A DNA stretch of 64,000 nucleotides. Source: Rotaria macrura. Lineage: Eukaryota; Rotifera; Eurotatoria; Philodinida; Philodinidae. Positions 36,316-54,432 of this stretch are shown in pieces. A program made the translations under genes and the position numbers. Numbering within the stretch: position 1 is the first letter of the stretch; the number at the start of each line of letters is the position of its first letter. The notes under the pieces are model-generated. The model worked only from the letters and a program-made list of their open reading frames with translations, was not told where the DNA came from and made no database searches. The stretch spans positions 62,001-126,000 of the forward strand of contig OENT01000127.1 in NCBI GenBank assembly GCA_900239685.1, read 5' to 3'.

Positions 36316-39108
36316 TTGAAACAAATAAACAATTCATTCGTTTTTTTCTCTTCTAGATTTAACTTAATAAAAGAGCACAGTGTAGTATAATTTTTAGAAA
36401 CGAAAGTAATTGTTTTCTAAACGTTAGGAACGATTCGAGTAGATAAGTCTAGGCTTATGTATCGAAAGTAATATTTATATATGAGACATTTGAATATTGT
36501 GATCTACTTTGGAAAAGTTGACACATAACTTTCGATAAGTGTACCATAAGCAACAACGCTCGAAAATATTCTAGAAGCATGTGTGAACGACAGAGAAATG
36601 AAGCACTGAAGTATTGTTTTACTGAACTGTGATGATCGATCTTGCTCCTTATTTAGATCTCTGCATAAGACTTCAAAGGCTCATTTGCATACAGCAGCCT
36701 GAATAAGAGCTTTCGTGTTTAGTGTAAATACATGAATATTGAATGTTGGAGATATCGATACAGAACACATTTGGAGACAAGGATATTCATATTCTGCACA
36801 ACATTAAAACATGAAATTCATTCATATTTGACATAATTTTAACAAGTGCCGTATTCCATAGCTACAGTACATACTGCTGCTGTTATGTCGTTCTTGTGTC
36901 TAACTGGATTTCAGCCTCGAGTTCTTCTGCTGATTACATTCAAAGAAGTTGAATTTCTGAACGAGTCTCAAAAATGGATTAGAAAATTTTATCGAAATCA
37001 ATAAAGTGCACAAGAATTGGATTCGAAAGATTCTCGATTCCTTAAAATCTATTTGAGTGTGTCCTTATTCAACAGCATTTTTGATCATTATATTGAGAAT
37101 ATATATCTTCCCAATCGGAAACAACCATGAAAAGTTTGTTTTTAGGAATAAGTATATCAAATTTCAATAACTTGAAAGTTGTCAACTAGTGTTTCTTACC
37201 TGGTGTAGTCTTTATACATTCAATCATCCATAGCATTGTTCTGTTCGATGCATAGATTCATAATTAAATTAGCTATGCAAGAAATAGAAGTATGAGACGA
37301 CAATATATCTATTAATAAATAAAGTAAATTGAAGTATTGCAATCTATTAAAAACAACAACCAAAGTTTAAAGTAGCGGCAGGACCTAAAATTTTAATCAA
37401 GAAGAACTTAGTCCCCCTTCCATGCTAAAATTTCAATAGTCAAGATATAGCTGACTATTCTTCGAATTTTTGAGCCCGTAAGAACGCTACTGATTCTACA
37501 CTTAATAAATGATTTTTAGTCAATGCCAAAATCACATTCTGCAGTCAATGCTGTTAAGTGTCATAAACGTTTATCAGACATTGAAGTTCAAAGATGATTC
37601 GTAACTATCTTTATCTTAGACAACGATCTGTCACAGGTTACTTGTGAAACTGACATCGTAATGATACTTTTAATATTCTTAATGTTTAAGGAAATGCAGC
37701 AAACAATTGTATTAATTCATTTAAAAATTCAAAAGCATCATTCATCATTTTAGATCCAAGCACACTGAATTCATTTTCTAATACATATCAGTCAACATCA
37801 ATATCAACAACGTCCAGAAATTTCTTGTCTTCAGGATGAATTCTTTCATGTTAACCTATCATTTAATCCGATGATCATGGTGTTAATGATAACCCATGTG
37901 AATGAATTCGATACCAGATCCGACTTGATCATATCATATCGTATCTAACCCTTTCGACAAAACTGCGATCGGATATCGAGAAACGAACCTACAAACTAAT
38001 TCAACAGATAACACTTATTTTCTTAATTGGGCATTAATGATTACCCTGTTACATGAGTACAGATAGATCAGAAGTTCCCGTGAAATACCATCGAATTCCT
38101 GCAGTAGAATCTGATAATATCCAACACTAGGGCTCCGATTGTCATACAATCTCTCGGATGTCGACCGGATATGATTATCGAAATCATTCTTCTATGAAAG
38201 ATAACGATTTTGATGATAGTAATATTAAATTAATTAGGTTCGAGTCTGTTTGCTTTTCATCATGGCGTGACTTTTTGTTTCACGAAATAAAAAAAAAAAC
38301 TTCGATTATACGCTTGTCTTGCTTCAATTTAAAAGACTGTCTTCTATACCTACTAAATCGCGTAGTCATCCATCAGGAACTAGAAAATAACCCCGTGCCT
38401 CAGCTTGTGCTAGCGTCAACATTATTTGTACAAATATTATCTTTGAATATTTGTGGGGAGTAGCGGCGGAATACCCCTCCCCTGACCCCATCACTACTTT
38501 TAAGCGTCTCGACATAAAATAGTTTAGATCTGCACAGCTCTATTTATATTCGATAAAATGAATGAAAATGAAAAAGTCCATCAATATTCACATGATCAGA
38601 AATGAAACGAAGTGATTAAGCCATCAAGTGGACCAAATTAAACATGGATTCTGCTGCTTAATTCATTTAACAACACATAAGTAAAAGAACGTCTGAGTTG
38701 ACGTGCATGTCAATCTTTTTGTGATATTCATTTTAATCTACTAAGTGAATTCCATTTCTATTGTCCCTGATGTAGAATATTCTTGTAATTTCACTTGTGT
38801 TCTATCAAATATTTGATTTACAAGAATGTGATCCGATGTCCAACACGAAAGTCACATTTATGTTTAATCGGATTCTTTCGTTTGTTTTCTTTGTTTAACA
38901 AAATGTATACCACGTACGATCCATCCTTTTCATCGTTCTATCGAGCATCCGTCTCGTTCGTATATATATATATATGTATATGCAAGGTTCGCACGTACAT
39001 ACAAACATACTTGTCGGTAGATCATTGTGACAGCTACGTCCGTCAATGTCATAATTGTCAAATCGAGTAATACGAAATCGACGTTCACTCAAAGTTTCCT
39101 TCAACAAC
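36316..39108. other. intergenic DNA with repeat copy 3 and a GC-rich patch
   Basis: No gene is recognised. It holds an inverted GGATCC-family copy at about 37895-38155 and a locally GC-rich patch at about 38450-38510 (GTAGCGGCGGAATACCCC..). A TA-rich microsatellite lies near 38960. The short ORF at 38158-38463 spans unlike compositions and looks spurious. Confidence 0.5.
37895..38155 (-). repeat. GGATCCGA-rich dispersed repeat, copy 3 (inverted)
   Basis: The reverse complement shares, in order, CCCTAGTG, an AATTnGTTTGTAGG-like block, and GTCGGAnCnGGTATCG with 10030-10395. It is more diverged than copies 1 and 2. Confidence 0.45.
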
Positions 39109-42100
39109 ATGCCATCGTCAATTGTCTACTCAACGGAATTACCTTATTTGGGTGCATTATTACTAGGTAGATCACCATTAAATTTATCATCATTTCAAAA
39201 ACCTTTACGTGAATTATACATCTCATATTGTCAAGAACGATTTCATGATGAACGTCGTCTTATTATATCTGATGCCGATATGTTAATATTTCAACCTGAT
39301 GAAACTGTTAAAGGTAAACGTATATTGATCTATTCGAATTTCGAATCGATTGTTGATATACAAATATTAAAATTATCTATTGTGGTCACCAATAAAGAAA
39401 ATCAAGAGCATCAACGAATGCAAGCAGCTTTTCTACCCATAGGTAAGTTGCTATGTAGCTATCAATCTTGATTATAAAATACAAATCAGATATCACAACG
39501 ACATGAGCTGATGAATGAAAATTATCTTTGAAAAAAAGAATCATCGTAGATAAGTTAGAAAAATCATCTTGAAATAAAATGTAACATAAGAAATACATGA
39601 CTTGAACTATTCTGAACATCAAATATTGTTTTAGGACTATAGTCGAAGTTGCATAATTCTTATGGTAGATTTTTCTTACGATGCAGTGTAAACTGTGCCA
39701 CACATAAGGAGTTTTTTGTTAACCGTTTCGATCTTCTATCGTACTGCTTAGTATTTCTTTGGTAGAACTGAGAAATTCAAAATGATAAGATTTGTAAATC
39801 TTATCATCTTGAGATGATTAAATTCCGATCAAATAACTTCGAATCAATCAATGTACGATCATTGATCTGATTTTGAAACATGATCTCTAATCGTGATTAA
39901 TAGATAACTGATTAAGCAAGGCAAAAGACAAATGCAAAACTAAATCATGAATGAATCTGTAGTAAATAGAGTTCGTGATACATTGACAATGCAACACATT
40001 CCTAAAGTAAATTCAATGACACGATACACTTGTGACATATTCTCTCTTCTCGTATTAATCATTATGCTGCTTATTGTATTGTATCGCACTCAAGATTGAA
40101 CGTAAACACCTTGATAAAAACCGCACGTTCATCCTTTTCACATATATATCTAGATTAACATTCTCTTTCTTTTACATTCATACGATAAACTTAACAAATC
40201 AATTCAAGGAAATCCTGTTGAATTCTTCTCATTTGTGATCATAAGAAAACAATGATTGTGATGTGAAACTTTTCATTATAATCTCAAATGAATATTTGTC
40301 TTTGCGCACAAGACGATCTTTTCATTTCAATGAATCAAAAGAGCAGATTTGATCGACTTACTAATTTCATTCATTAAGTGAGCAAATTATTTTTTCACGA
40401 AAAAAGAACGTATTTATTCATCAGATCAGTTGTTATTCTTACGTAATTCATCGAACGATCATGTTGTTTTGTTTCTTTGAAGAGACGTTCGTAAAGCTTT
40501 GTGTAAACATGATCTATTTGTCAATTTAAATTTTTATATTAATTACAAGAAAATTTCTATTGCCTAGGTTATGAACATCATCAACGGTTTTATTCACTTT
40601 ATTCCAAACTAAATAAAGTACAATATAATCTGCTTTCAAAATCAATATCCTGCCATCCACCACTTCTATTGTTTGTTATCAGAAAACCAGGTCTCGGTAA
40701 TTTATGTTCTCTTCTTGATTGTCACGTATTTGATATGCATCGTGAATCAACAGCATTTGATCTCTGTAGTATGATACGAAAATTAATAATTAAACGAACG
40801 ATGAGTCCAACAGTATCAGTGAAAACAACACTATTACGTACGAAAGATAATAAAAAAGATGTGAAAAATGACAAACGAATAAAATACCTTCAACGAGACC
40901 GACCTATGTCAATAATGGAACATCAACATGCAGATAATCAAATAATAATAGATAAACAAGTAGATTGAATTGAGTACTGTACAAATAGTCTATTCCTTGT
41001 TTTTTTTTCTCTCGCTAGAATGATCATTTGCTATCGAATGTCAATGCGAATGATGTCCATTTGACAACGAACGCTACTCTTAATCCTTCACCGTTGTCTT
41101 CTTCGTTACTAATAAATAATGTTCAACATCCTACTCCTTTCCATGACACATCTCAAGTATTAACAATGAATACAGACATTCATCCGATGTCATCACCGTG
41201 TTCAACGTCCAAACCACGTCACTTTGTCAAGGCATCATCAATAACCAAAGATGAATCTGATGAGATTGTTAATGATTTATTAAATATTGTTGCTATAGAA
41301 CAAATTAAAAGTCAAGTTTCAATTAAACGTCAAGCGTCATTTGATCAATCGTCACATTCAAATGAAAATACAATGAATAAAAAACGTTATTTTCATAATA
41401 AAAAACGTTTACTAAAATCCATTCCAGCAATAAATAATACACCACATCAACAAAAATTAAATTCAATGATTGACGGTCGTTTCTTACGACCGCACTTTGT
41501 ACTTAATCACTATGGAGATATAGGTAGTTATGTACCGAAATTTCTACGTGAAAACATTGTCATGCGTTCATCAGATAGTAATGAAAATATATTCTTTCGT
41601 TCAACTAATGCACAGCTCTTAAATGGCTTTCTTAAATTAGATTTTCTACCTGCAAAAGCAATTAATCGATACAATAATAACGATGATTGTCTTCAACCAA
41701 CGTCTTGTTTAGGTCAAGATCAAAATATTTATTCTCTTGTACAACAACTACGAAACAATCAAGTGTAAGAATAATTCTTAGTAGTTAGAAAACAAAAGAA
41801 AACAATCTGAAGAAGCTTTTCATCTTCTAGGAAACCTTTCACAAATATTCATCAAGTTAATTCAAACGTATCAAATCGAATGCTAAATATGAAAACGAAT
41901 TCTAACAATGACGATCATCGAGTACCTTGCATGATGAAATCGATGGAGGACGTTGTAAACGGTATTCAACTATATCCGTTTTCACCGAATTCAAATCATC
42001 ATCAATATTCAGGCAAATTTAACATTTCATCAAAACCTAAACGTGGCTCATCATTAATCATTGGTGACACACAACTACCAGTTGATTATCGGCAATATTT

Positions 42101-42200
42101 ACGCCATACAGATCAAGGAGCTTATCTTTATGGTGACGATCATCGTCATCGACAACAAAAACAAACATCACTTGAACATTCACTTGGATATTTTCCATAA
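39109..42200 (+). CDS. uncharacterised protein with possible PTB/PID-like N-terminal region
   Basis: Four exons (39109-39442, 40568-40959, 41019-41764, 41831-42200) join cleanly to 613 aa. The ATG at 39109 follows AACAAC and opens MPSSIVYSTELPYLGALLLG. The first ~190 residues are compact: YLGALLLG near the start, ERRLIISDADMLIFQPDE, a segment IDIQILKLSIVV-like in the middle, and DCHVFDMHRESTAFDLCSMI at 162-181. Y-L-G near the start and C-H-V-F before a final helix are the usual outline of phosphotyrosine-binding domains, so an adaptor role is plausible but only an inference. The rest is Ser/Asn/His-rich and probably disordered, with KKRYFHNKKR-type basic patches. I do not recognise the specific family. 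AATAAA is at 42569-42574. It is tail to tail with HSP10. Confidence 0.7.
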
Positions 42201-42707
42201 AACATTTTTTTTTCTTTGTTTCGTAATTATGAATTTTAAATAGAAATGAATACTTGATTGAAAGTGTCAATGAACACGCAGACAATAGTGAGGACGATTG
42301 ATAGGATAAGACGACGCACGGTCTTTCACCGACATGAGCAGTACAATCAGAATACGATGTATGATATACTTCAAAGTTTTCTCTTTTGAACGATAATTTA
42401 TATTTATGTTCGTAGACAGATTTTCGTTCTTTCGATAACAAAATTTTTACACGTACATACATGCTCACTGGAAGACTCATACACGTCAAATTTATTTGAT
42501 ATGGGAGGTTAAAAGCAAGTTTTACGCTGAAGCTTTTATTTGTCTGTTGATTTTTATTTTAGTACTAGAATAAATGAGCACTGAAAGAATGTTTTACCTA
42601 ATAAGTACGAGAAACAAGGGAGAATAGAAAACAACGACAATAAATCGTTTGCCTACACATACAAAAAAAGAAAAACGAAAAGTTAACAAACAGGCAAAAC
42701 TAAACTA

Positions 42708-43135
42708 TTATTCCCATTTAGCTAGAATGTCTGCTTCTTTGAAGATGAAATATTCTTTATCATTTATTTCAACTTTAGTACCACCATACTCCGGCAATAA
42801 AACCTTGTCGCCAGTTTGAACGCTCACTGGCACATGACTACCATCCTAGAATGAGAAGAAATCAACGTTCACAATACGAATAAAAATCAAAAGCAAACAT
42901 GTACCTTTTGTTTAAGACCTTTTCCGACAGCAATAACAGTTGCATTGAGCACTTTACCTAGCGCTTTTTCAGGTATATGTATTCCACCTTTAGTTTTAGT
43001 TTCGGCTGCAAATCGTTCAACAAGTACACGATCAAATAATGGAAGAATGCGTTTCAATGCTGATGATGCCTAGGGAAAAATCATCATTTTTCTTTCGAAA
43101 ACGAATCCTTCGTCTATCCTTATCAAACGTACCAT
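42708..43135 (-). CDS. HSPE1: mitochondrial 10-kDa chaperonin (HSP10)
   Basis: HSP10 forms the heptameric lid on HSP60 in the mitochondrial matrix. The coding exons are 43135-43133 (only the ATG), 43069-42905 and 42845-42708, giving 101 aa; the human protein has 102. After the ATG the sequence reads ASSALKRILPLFDRVLVERF, followed by AAETKTKGGIHIPE (mobile loop region) and VLLPEYGGTKVE. The start codon is the last three bases of its exon, followed by a 63-nt intron. A stop lies in frame just upstream of that exon, and the usual HSP10 N-terminus begins exactly there, so the start is secure. It shares a 252-bp interval between start codons with HSP60, which would allow coordinated expression. 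Confidence 0.95.
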
Positions 43136-46211
<3,076 letters not shown>

Positions 46212-46224
46212 AAGTGCCAATAAA

Positions 46225-49200
46225 TGTATTAGAACAATTGTGTTCTGTGTGTGTTTTTTTTTCTTTGTTTGTTTTTCTATGTCGGCTGTTTATGCATCTT
46301 CTAGGAAATATAAAATAAAACTATTCATACTAGTAATAGTGATCTAGTTGCGAAATTATTGAGTCAATTCATTGCGATTGATTGTATTCAAACTGATCGT
46401 TCGAATTTTCATGATGATCATCCGCATGACATTAGTCCTTATGGTGGAACTTTATGTTGATGCACACACACAATTGATAAAAAAAGTAGTTTTATGAGTA
46501 GAATGATTAATATAAAGAGATTGAAATTCGGCAGTACGATCAAACTGTTCTGTTTTAAAAGTCTTAATCAAGTGTTTTAATTTGAAGCAGATAGGATATT
46601 CAATGCATACGAAGTACTAAATCTAATCTCATTCTTTTTGATGAATCACGTATAGTTAACAAGAGTTGTACAACTAGACATTTGCAAATTTAAAATGATT
46701 AGTCTAGATTTCGATTAATTTAAAAACAAAAGTGCTCTAATGAGCAACGTCACTTCAAAGTGTAAATGAAGCATAACGAACGTCAAACTAAAGTTAACCT
46801 TGACCTATGCTTCATTCGTACTTCAAAATACTGAGATCGTTCTCTTCCACTGAACTTAAAAGTAAATTAGAAATAGAAATCTTCTGTTTTATCTTAATGA
46901 AAAGGCTTGATCTTTGTTCGAAAATTGATTCGAATTTTAATTTTAATTTCTTTTTTCAGATTTTCACAAGAGCAAACTATAGGATTCACTAAAATTGTTG
47001 ACCTTATTAACACGATTCTACTTGTAATCTAAAACATAAAGTTAGAACATTTCATACATGAGATGCTAGTTGGCTTTTGAAAATATTAAAATTAAAATCA
47101 ATGAACATTAATGTATTGATGCGAAATGACTTATTTTTCAGCATTGACAGTCTTATTTCATAGATATGACGCGTTTGTGTGTAGGTGCTACGTCAGAGAT
47201 CTTCAACCACGGGATTACAGTGAGTGTAATTGCTACTACTGTTGTAAAAATGATATAAACTGTAAGCTTAATACCATGATATTCAGTAGTGCACTGCGTC
47301 CATCAGCAGGGTTCCCACCTCGGTAAGTGAGAAAAGCGGAAACAAAAAGTTAAAAGACGGAAAAACTGAGGAAAGCTGTTTTCTGTTGCTTTTTCATATT
47401 TCTATGGATTGAAATAACTTTTTGCTTCTCTCCATGATTCTTCTTTATTCGCAAAGTTCTAAAATACAATAAATGATATAATATAAAAGAGATGAATATT
47501 TTATTAAACCCACCATTTTTTCGATGCAGTTACATTTCATGTTTCAATAGATTTCGGTTAGACGCTATTTTTGGAGAAAGTAGATGTGTGGCCATGTTCC
47601 CGTAGCGTTAAATTATTTCAACGACTCTGTATTTCTTCAACGAGTGAATCTACTGATATTCGATGGCAAAAATGATTAGACGCATGCACTTTTCCCCAGA
47701 AACCACTTTCACCAGTACCATTGATTTCCATGATAGATCACAGAATGAATCATACAGACATCAGTAAACTGTAAACGACAGCTAACTAGAGATATGCATT
47801 AAAGCCAGTTTCAGAATAAACTAAATTTCTTGCTAATAATTAATTTTTAACATCGGAGTTTTTATGCGTTGTCGATTTCAACCTTTGATTGGTCTTCTAC
47901 AAACCGATATACTTTGAAGACTCAATCAGCATCACGTCAAATCCTTCGGATACGAAGAGAACGTCAAAGTTGAAAATATCCAAGTCGAAGTTGATTCAGA
48001 CTAACTTTATATGTCAGTAGAACTCACTGCGACGTTCATTCGATCTATAAAGTGCATCTGTTTCTAGAAAACTCATCAAAGAACAACGCCTACAACATAC
48101 AAAAATTCTAACTTTAAAAAGGGATCATTGGCAAGAAATTTAGTTGACTTCAAAATGACTGCGACATTGATTCTAATGCAGATCTATACAGCCAACAAAA
48201 TCGGCATCATAATAAAGGATTCTATTGTCTCTAATTTTTCGATAAAAGATAAACGGACGTTTCTCATATAAAATACAGTGGAAAAGTGGAACTTTTCAGT
48301 AAAAATCGGAAGAGTTGGTAGCCCTGTTAGTGAGATAGGTATGTGTAACTCTGTTTACCACTATGTCATCTTTCTAGATACGAAGATTATCTGCCAAGTA
48401 ATCAAGCATAGTTTAGATTGTTTTGCATTTGATGGTTCCATCATACAGCGAGTCGCAATTCCTACAATCTTTTACATAGTATTACCTCAGCATTTGATTT
48501 AATCATCGATATGATATTGATGTAAAAGAATTTCTTGAGATTTATTTGAAAGAAAGCCAATATTAGTCATTCTAAAAACAGAAAGCTGTTTAAGTATGGC
48601 AAGTAATAAGCAATTTTTCTTATCGTCATATTACTGTTTAACAATAGACGATGGTACTATTTCAGAATCAATTTTAAACGATAAGAGATTTCAGTAGTAT
48701 GATATGATAATCTTTTTATAAAAGCGACTTAACCATCGATTCTCTGGAGATTTTCAAAAGACATTCATTAGTGAGAAAGCTGTATTAAATGCGGAAAATA
48801 TCATTATTCTCGAACAGTTTTTATTGGTTTCTTGTCCAACTACTCCGTTAATTTATGGTATTTGACAAAAGTTGCAAGGATTTTGTACCAGAAGTGCAGG
48901 TCCAACGAAATTCTAGATGAAAACTAAGAATAGTCACAAAAACATAAATCTATAGTGAACAAGAGATGTTCCCGAACCAATTAATCATTTGTCAGTCGAG
49001 ACCATTTGAACGAGACTGGTTCTTCAGCTATTTGCTGTCCAGATACTGTTTTCTTACAGTAGCCGCTAATTCAATATTGTAGTAGTTTTGCAATTGGATG
49101 TATGAGGAAAAGTTGTTTTGAAAATCAAATTGAAACTTTATAGATATTTAGATCTTACAGAAAATAGTCAATTTTACGCACTGATCGATTCGATTTGATT

Positions 49201-52200
49201 ATTTCAAGATCGAAGCGCATCAAAATATTTCCAGATTTATGAATAAACTAATGGATTTCGATGAGCTTGACACTTATGAAAAGTGTCAATGCGATCATCA
49301 AAAATGTATTCTATCAGCATTACTAAGGTCTGACTATGTCTTTCATTGTAAAACTCCGATATTTTACCATCCATCAGTAAAATTCATGAACGCTTTCTAT
49401 ATTTTCCTAAATCAACACGATCTACATTATTTGTCTTGTGATTTCAAATATTCGCGTCACATATCATAAAGTATATTGAAAACATACTAGGTAGTATAAT
49501 CGATTTATCGAGACTCGTGAGATACATTGTCGACAAGGTCATTGAAATCATGTTTCGATTGAATCATTGGCCAATAAATTCAAGAAAAACGCCAATGAAT
49601 TTAACTGATCTTCTCTCAATTCGAAGAAAAACCTAAGTTCAATCAAAAGAATGCAGCATCGACATTTCTCTTCGAAGTACAACACTAAACAAAGCCTCAT
49701 GTTCCATGTGAAAAGAAAAGTCTAGCTGTTGCCAACAATTATCATTTCCTATTCACAAAATTTTTTAATCCCAAACAATCATCAAACGACCTGGTACAAC
49801 CATCGAATGATAAATAACTTCATGAAAATACTTGTGCAAAAACTACTTACGGAATGGTCTTGATCCGTATACAAAATGACCTATTCCCTTTAAGATTCTA
49901 TAAGATCTTGTCATTTTGAAGGTCTGTTTTCTTGTGTAATAGATTTCTAAATACTTTGTATTCGTTTGTTCTGTGAATCAATTAAGAAATGGTTTTGTTT
50001 TTGGAAAAATAAAATTTTATCTATTCAAACAAAACTTCTAGAGAAAAATGGCAAAGTCAAAATATCGTGCATTTTCTAAGATATGCTATAAATTGTGTAC
50101 GTCTTGCTGCTATTTACTTACAAGTGTCCTTTTATGACCACTATTTACCGCTCTAGAAGCATACCGATTTACCCATAATCTTACGTAGAATCGATTAGTA
50201 AGGAAACGAGTAATAATAAAAAGATACTTAAAAAGAAAGGTTTCTTTTCTCAAATTAAAATTTCTTTCACTTCTATTTTTTAAAGAATCATTTAGATAAC
50301 TTCATTAGAACTTTGAATTCATTAGAGTGAGAGCATTTTCCCATTTACTTCGAGGTGCTTCTCTGAATAAAAGATATTCACTATGTAAAACGTAAAAACA
50401 TTAGTGAGCATTTCAATCCCTATTTTTTTCTTTCTTTATCTCTATTGCGTTTGCAGAAATTACTATAGCTACATTAAGTGATATTTTTATTTTCTCCTTC
50501 ATATGTTGACCAAATCATTGAATTTTAATTTTTCGCACACAAGAACAAGAAATGAGCATGATTATTAAGGCAATTAGTGAGTGTCATTTCTAAACAAATG
50601 ACTATAGATTTCAAATTTTTCTAAGCAAAGACATTCAATGTATGCACAAAAAATATGATTAGTTTTGGAATACTTAAGATTGGAATTCATCGTGTATCTG
50701 TTTTTTTCATCACAGAAATACATTTAATCTCGCTTGATTGTCATTATTTTTGAAGGCATAGCTTATTTTGAAGTTGATACTTGAAGCACGCGTTCATTAG
50801 TAACTATTGAATTAATTGCGAAACGATATCTTTGAAATGAACATCGCGTCATCTGACTGTTGATTTTTGAACGTTCTTAAAAAATAAAATATCATATCGA
50901 TTTTCCGACATTGATCTAATTAATACAGTTCACTAGAGTGATTATTACTAATTTCATAGAGTTGAGATAGCAGTAGATTTCATTAGTCGTAACATATGAA
51001 ATATATTGTTGTGGCTATTACAAAAGTACTATGGATAGATTCGATGATTCTAGAGTTATCTGTAGTAAAAACAATAACGCAGTGAGAAAACCGTTTAATT
51101 TTTAGAATTCTATCATAAAATAAAAGTTTGTTTAATTGCTTTCTGTCATAAAATCATCTCAAGGACGATTCTGATAGTAACGCTAACTAAGTACACTTAT
51201 GTGTTTTAATAATGATCGTTGGTCTTTTTGTGTAAGATATTGTGTAGTTTTCAGCATATGTTTCATTCATGAACATTATTCAAGATAATATCTTAAATTT
51301 TTAGTAAAGAATAACAAGATTCCCGTTTTATTATCAAATCAAATTTGTTTAAGATATATGTTTCTCTGCTTGTTACGTATAAGACATCAATATGGAATAC
51401 TAAAATTCGACTGTTTTTACATACAATACTTTGATTCAACGCTTATGAAAAGTTTTATTGATCGATGTGAAATTCTGTCTATAGACGTGGAGATTAGAAG
51501 AAGAAAAAACAGATTAGCTGTACTTTTATTTTCAGACACATAAATATCAACATGATTAATCAACTCTTCAAGATAACGAACAACGCAGAAGAACGTAAAA
51601 AAGAAAACATAATAATGTTAAAAGTCGTACGAGGTATTCATCAAGACTGTATGTAACATTCGTTCAGGAAACAATAGAATCAACTTGTTTACAAGTTTGG
51701 TATGGCCCATTAAACTAATGTATATCATACAGATGTCTATATATATAACCAGGAATATCTATACTGGATTAGAAAAGTATGTATACGAATGTCTCTTATT
51801 CGATCACTTGATATTTAGATCTGTTTGAGAATTGAAAAAATCTGAAGAGTCTATAACTGGATTTTACAGTACTAACGACTAAGACAATATTTCATATTGC
51901 AATTATCATTGATGGAATTGAACGATAGTCACACAGTGAGTGTAAATAAAACTCACTTATCATATATTTGCACAATGTATTACGTATGATGAAATACTAT
52001 ACTAATATTTCCACTAAAAAGCATAGAAAAGCATTGTTTTATTTAATGCTCATACTTTTGGGGTCTCGAAAAACAAAAAAAAACGATGATCAAAAAGTAC
52101 TTTGACCAATTTCTTCAATAAAAAACGCTTCAATTCTAAATTAAGTATTGCTGTATGCTAGCTATGGACATTTTTTTTATAGTTAATGGCTCCATTGCTT

Positions 52201-54432
52201 CACAAAACCTAAAGAAAATTTGTTTATTCTCCGATAAATGAAACCATTGAAAAAAGAACTTCTCTAAGGTTACTTACAAGTAATGAAAACAATCGCAATC
52301 TGTTACTTTCTATAGATCATGTACGTGCTAAAAGAAAAGAAATGAAGACATCAACACTCTGTTGAAGAAAATCTTGACTCTTCCCTTATAGACTATCACG
52401 TGATTAAAGCAGAATTTTCTTTTTGATTATCAATAAAATTATGATTAATTATACATAATTAGCAAAAAGAAAAAGTCACATTGGTATCAAGCTTAATTAT
52501 TCGTATAACGTGATCTATTGATTTTAAGCATATTAACCATAAAGAGAATTACAATGTTTGTTTGTTTGGTTTTTTTTTAATTGAATTATCTACTACAACC
52601 AATCTATGCTATGAAGAATTCACTCACCACCGTTTTACGAAATTTTTCAAAAGAAAATTCAAAAACTCGCTCATACAATACAGCAAGATGTTATTGATAG
52701 AAGAGATATTTGATTAGATGAAAACTAGATCCATCAAAACCTATGACACGTTGTCGCAGAAATGTCTGTCATGCATCTAAGTGACGATCGAAATTCTAAC
52801 GCGTCTATTGCGAAATTCATTTTAAGTCGTATTTCATTAAAACGAATTCATACGAAATTATTCTCGAGTCATTTGCAGTAGTTGCAAAACTATCAACTAG
52901 ACAAGGTATCATCATTTTCAAACACTAGTCCAAATAAAAACTTGTCCAATTTTTAACTATCTTTGTACTTCGTGCATTTCTACCAATTGAGTTCGTATGT
53001 ATGAATTGTTTCTTGCAAAGATAATGTTTAGTTTGTATTTGATGATGTTCTATATGAAAGAAGTTATTACGAACTATTCAACTAATTGTAGAGAATTGTT
53101 TTGTAACAGGTTCTGTTTCGGTACTTCTGATCTGCAAATCCTCAAAGATTAACAACTGCTGAATAAAGTTGAGCAATTAGTAATCAGACTACTGATGATA
53201 TTTATGAATATCTATCTATATATATATATATTGTCTTTTTTAATTAAATCTATATTATAATATCGACATAAACTTTTACAGACGATTGATTATCTCAACT
53301 TAGTCAATGATTTCCCATGACTATTCATGTTAAATATGTATCTGTTGTTTTCATTGTATCAATGCAAAGACGTTTAGACAAGCAGATTTACTGTTTTACA
53401 TATTAGAAAATAGAAAACATAAATAATAGATTGATAAATTGATAAATTGTCATAAATCACAAAACGGAAAAATGCAATACATCATTCTTTTTTTACTATG
53501 CATGTATTTTCATTGTTTCATATGTGTAAGCAATTTTTAAATTAATATTTTCAATAGTAGATATGAAAATAGGAAATTGTATTACTTATAGGACTATTGT
53601 TATTTCTAAAAGTTTCATTGAAATTTGTTTCATATGATAGAGAATACTGATGGTGATATAGTAATATCATCATTTATATAAAATCTAATAAGACTATTGA
53701 ATAAGTGAATATAAGCATCCGATTAGGAAATAGCACGACTTATTAATAATTCAGTCGATTTTTTGACTCTTTCAATGCTGACGAGAAAAGAAACGGTAGT
53801 ATGATAAAATCATTACTATATCTTTGTCTTGTTGTTGTAGACTTAAATAGGAAATAGAAAAGATTTATCAACAGTATTTTTGTTTTACTTGTAGTATTGA
53901 TAAGTTATTTTGTTCCTTCTTCCTCGATAAATATAAGTCTCTTGCTTTTATTTATTCTTGTATAAAATACATACTGTACTTAGAAATGAAAATGTTAAGC
54001 GTCAGCTGGCCACATATCATCGAGGTATTTACTTGCCAACATATTGGATAGAGCCATAACAATTTTTTTCTAAGTGCATCAATGCTATTAAACAAAGGCG
54101 AATCATTTCTACGTAGCAATAGAAATGAGAATCAAATCTATAATGAATAGGAAGAGCGATAGCATTCTACTTCAGATAGATGGATGTTAAACGAGAAAAA
54201 GAAATGGTTCCAATGAAAGAAAGAAAAAAAGAAGGAAAAAATGATAAATGACTTTATTTTAGACATTGTGCGTGCACAGAACATTAGTCCCATTTACACA
54301 TTATATATATATGTATGTAGTGGTCTATTTCTTTTTGCTATGTTCGAAAAAAATTAGGTTCACAGAGATATATTGTCAAGCATGAGCGAGTATATTGGTA
54401 AGAATCATTGTTTATACAAAATCATATTTTAG
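46225..54432. other. 8.2-kb gene-free region
   Basis: I see no recognisable gene, RNA gene or transposon end. The longest frames (47126-47326, 48278-48502, 49239-49469) are isolated. The last has cysteine/histidine-rich text (ECQCDHQKC-like) but no linked exon. The sequence is uniformly AT-rich with poly-A/T runs and a short TA tract near 53217-53231. The upstream control region of the calbindin-like gene presumably lies at its right end. Confidence 0.5.

Noticed and set aside
37370-37492. Possible small MITE with AGTAGCG ends
   Set aside because: The inverted match is only about 8 bases with no target duplication and no second copy in the window.
38895-39110. Overlapping frames just before the 39109 start on both strands
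   Set aside because: They run over a TA microsatellite and the leader of the 39109 gene, and show no protein-like composition.
49239-49469. 76-codon frame with Cys/His-rich start
   Set aside because: Isolated in an 8-kb desert, without linked exons or a recognised family; length is within chance expectation.
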